Below are positions 12,938 through 13,051 of a DNA stretch of 13,051 bases, piece after piece (positions within the stretch are counted from its first letter, which is position 1; each line of letters begins with the position of its first letter). The stretch covers positions 23,723 through 36,773 of the forward strand of contig MU647965.1 in the NCBI GenBank assembly GCA_026770585.1, in the 5' to 3' direction. A program made the position numbers and the translations under genes. Under the pieces are notes generated by a model that was not told the origin of the DNA, did not search any database, and saw only the letters and a program-made list of their open reading frames with translations. The DNA is from Baffinella frigidus. Lineage: Eukaryota > Cryptophyceae > Cryptomonadales > Baffinellaceae.

Positions 12938-13051
12938 TAAGTTGGCCACCCTTATCTCCCCCTCCGGGAGATTCGGGTTCCGCCTCACATGTGCCACTGA
13001 TGCGCCCTACGTACTCGAAGCGTTGGGGGATCTCACGATCTCCCCTCTCTT
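12938..13051. repeat. Foldback repeat, unit 2 (partial, runs off the window)
   Basis: This is a degenerate direct copy of unit 1: tactcgaagcgttgggggat at 13012 matches tacccgaagtgttgggggat at 12804 with two changes, and tctccccctccgggagatt at 12955 matches the first hairpin of unit 1. Its own stems are agataag/cttatct (12935-12941 with 12951-12957), atctccc/gggagat (12954-12960 with 12966-12972), and gggggatc/gatctccc (13025-13032 with 13037-13044, one wobble). The outer stem's right arm would lie just past the window edge. Confidence 0.65.

Noticed and set aside
1-13051. tRNA or rRNA genes
   Set aside because: I saw no cloverleaf with a GGTTCGAATCC-type arm and no rRNA core sequence on reading through, though a dedicated scan was not possible.

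Overview
The window looks like a gene-dense eukaryotic-type genome, most probably a large DNA virus of a microalga or other protist (Nucleocytoviricota-like), though a protist chromosome cannot be excluded. The reasons are: all genes lie on the + strand and show no visible introns; intergenic gaps are short; no start codon has a Shine-Dalgarno sequence; TATA-like boxes lie about 40-60 bases before the start codons; palindromes sit on or near gene ends; and the proteins are huge secreted mosaics of cysteine-rich (ephrin-receptor-like, GCC2/GCC3 type), glycine-rich, LamG-like, discoidin-like and RCC1-like modules. No hallmark replication or capsid gene is present, so the assignment is an inference.

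Layout. (1) 76-4251 is giant secreted gene A. It is one continuous frame broken by a single in-frame TAG at 2881-2883, so it appears as two ORFs. (2) 4343-11038 is giant secreted gene B in another frame. It is likewise broken once, by a TGA at 9941-9943 inside its C-terminal RCC1-like region. (3) 11039-11306 is non-coding and holds palindromes plus five copies of a 14-base element. (4) 11307-11711 is gene C, a small protein of unknown function with GC-rich, C-ending codons. (5) 11842-12693 is gene D, a membrane-anchored PI-PLC X-like phosphodiesterase that seems to lack its C-terminal end. (6) 12727-13051 is a GC-rich, hairpin-packed degenerate repeat with a period of about 210 bases, running off the window.

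How it fits together: A and B are probably cell-surface or virion-surface adhesins. Their lectin-like modules (LamG, F5/8C-like, carbohydrate-binding-like) sit on long cysteine-rich stalks, which suggests recognition of glycans. D would act on phosphoinositide or GPI-type lipids at a membrane. This functional link is inferred only from protein type and proximity.

Most noteworthy: the two in-frame nonsense codons (TAG, TGA) in otherwise intact giant ORFs, while all four presumed gene-terminal stops are TAA; stop codons embedded in palindromes; the five-copy element upstream of gene C; and the foldback repeat whose two units differ by changes that keep their hairpins paired, which predicts the sequence just past the window edge.
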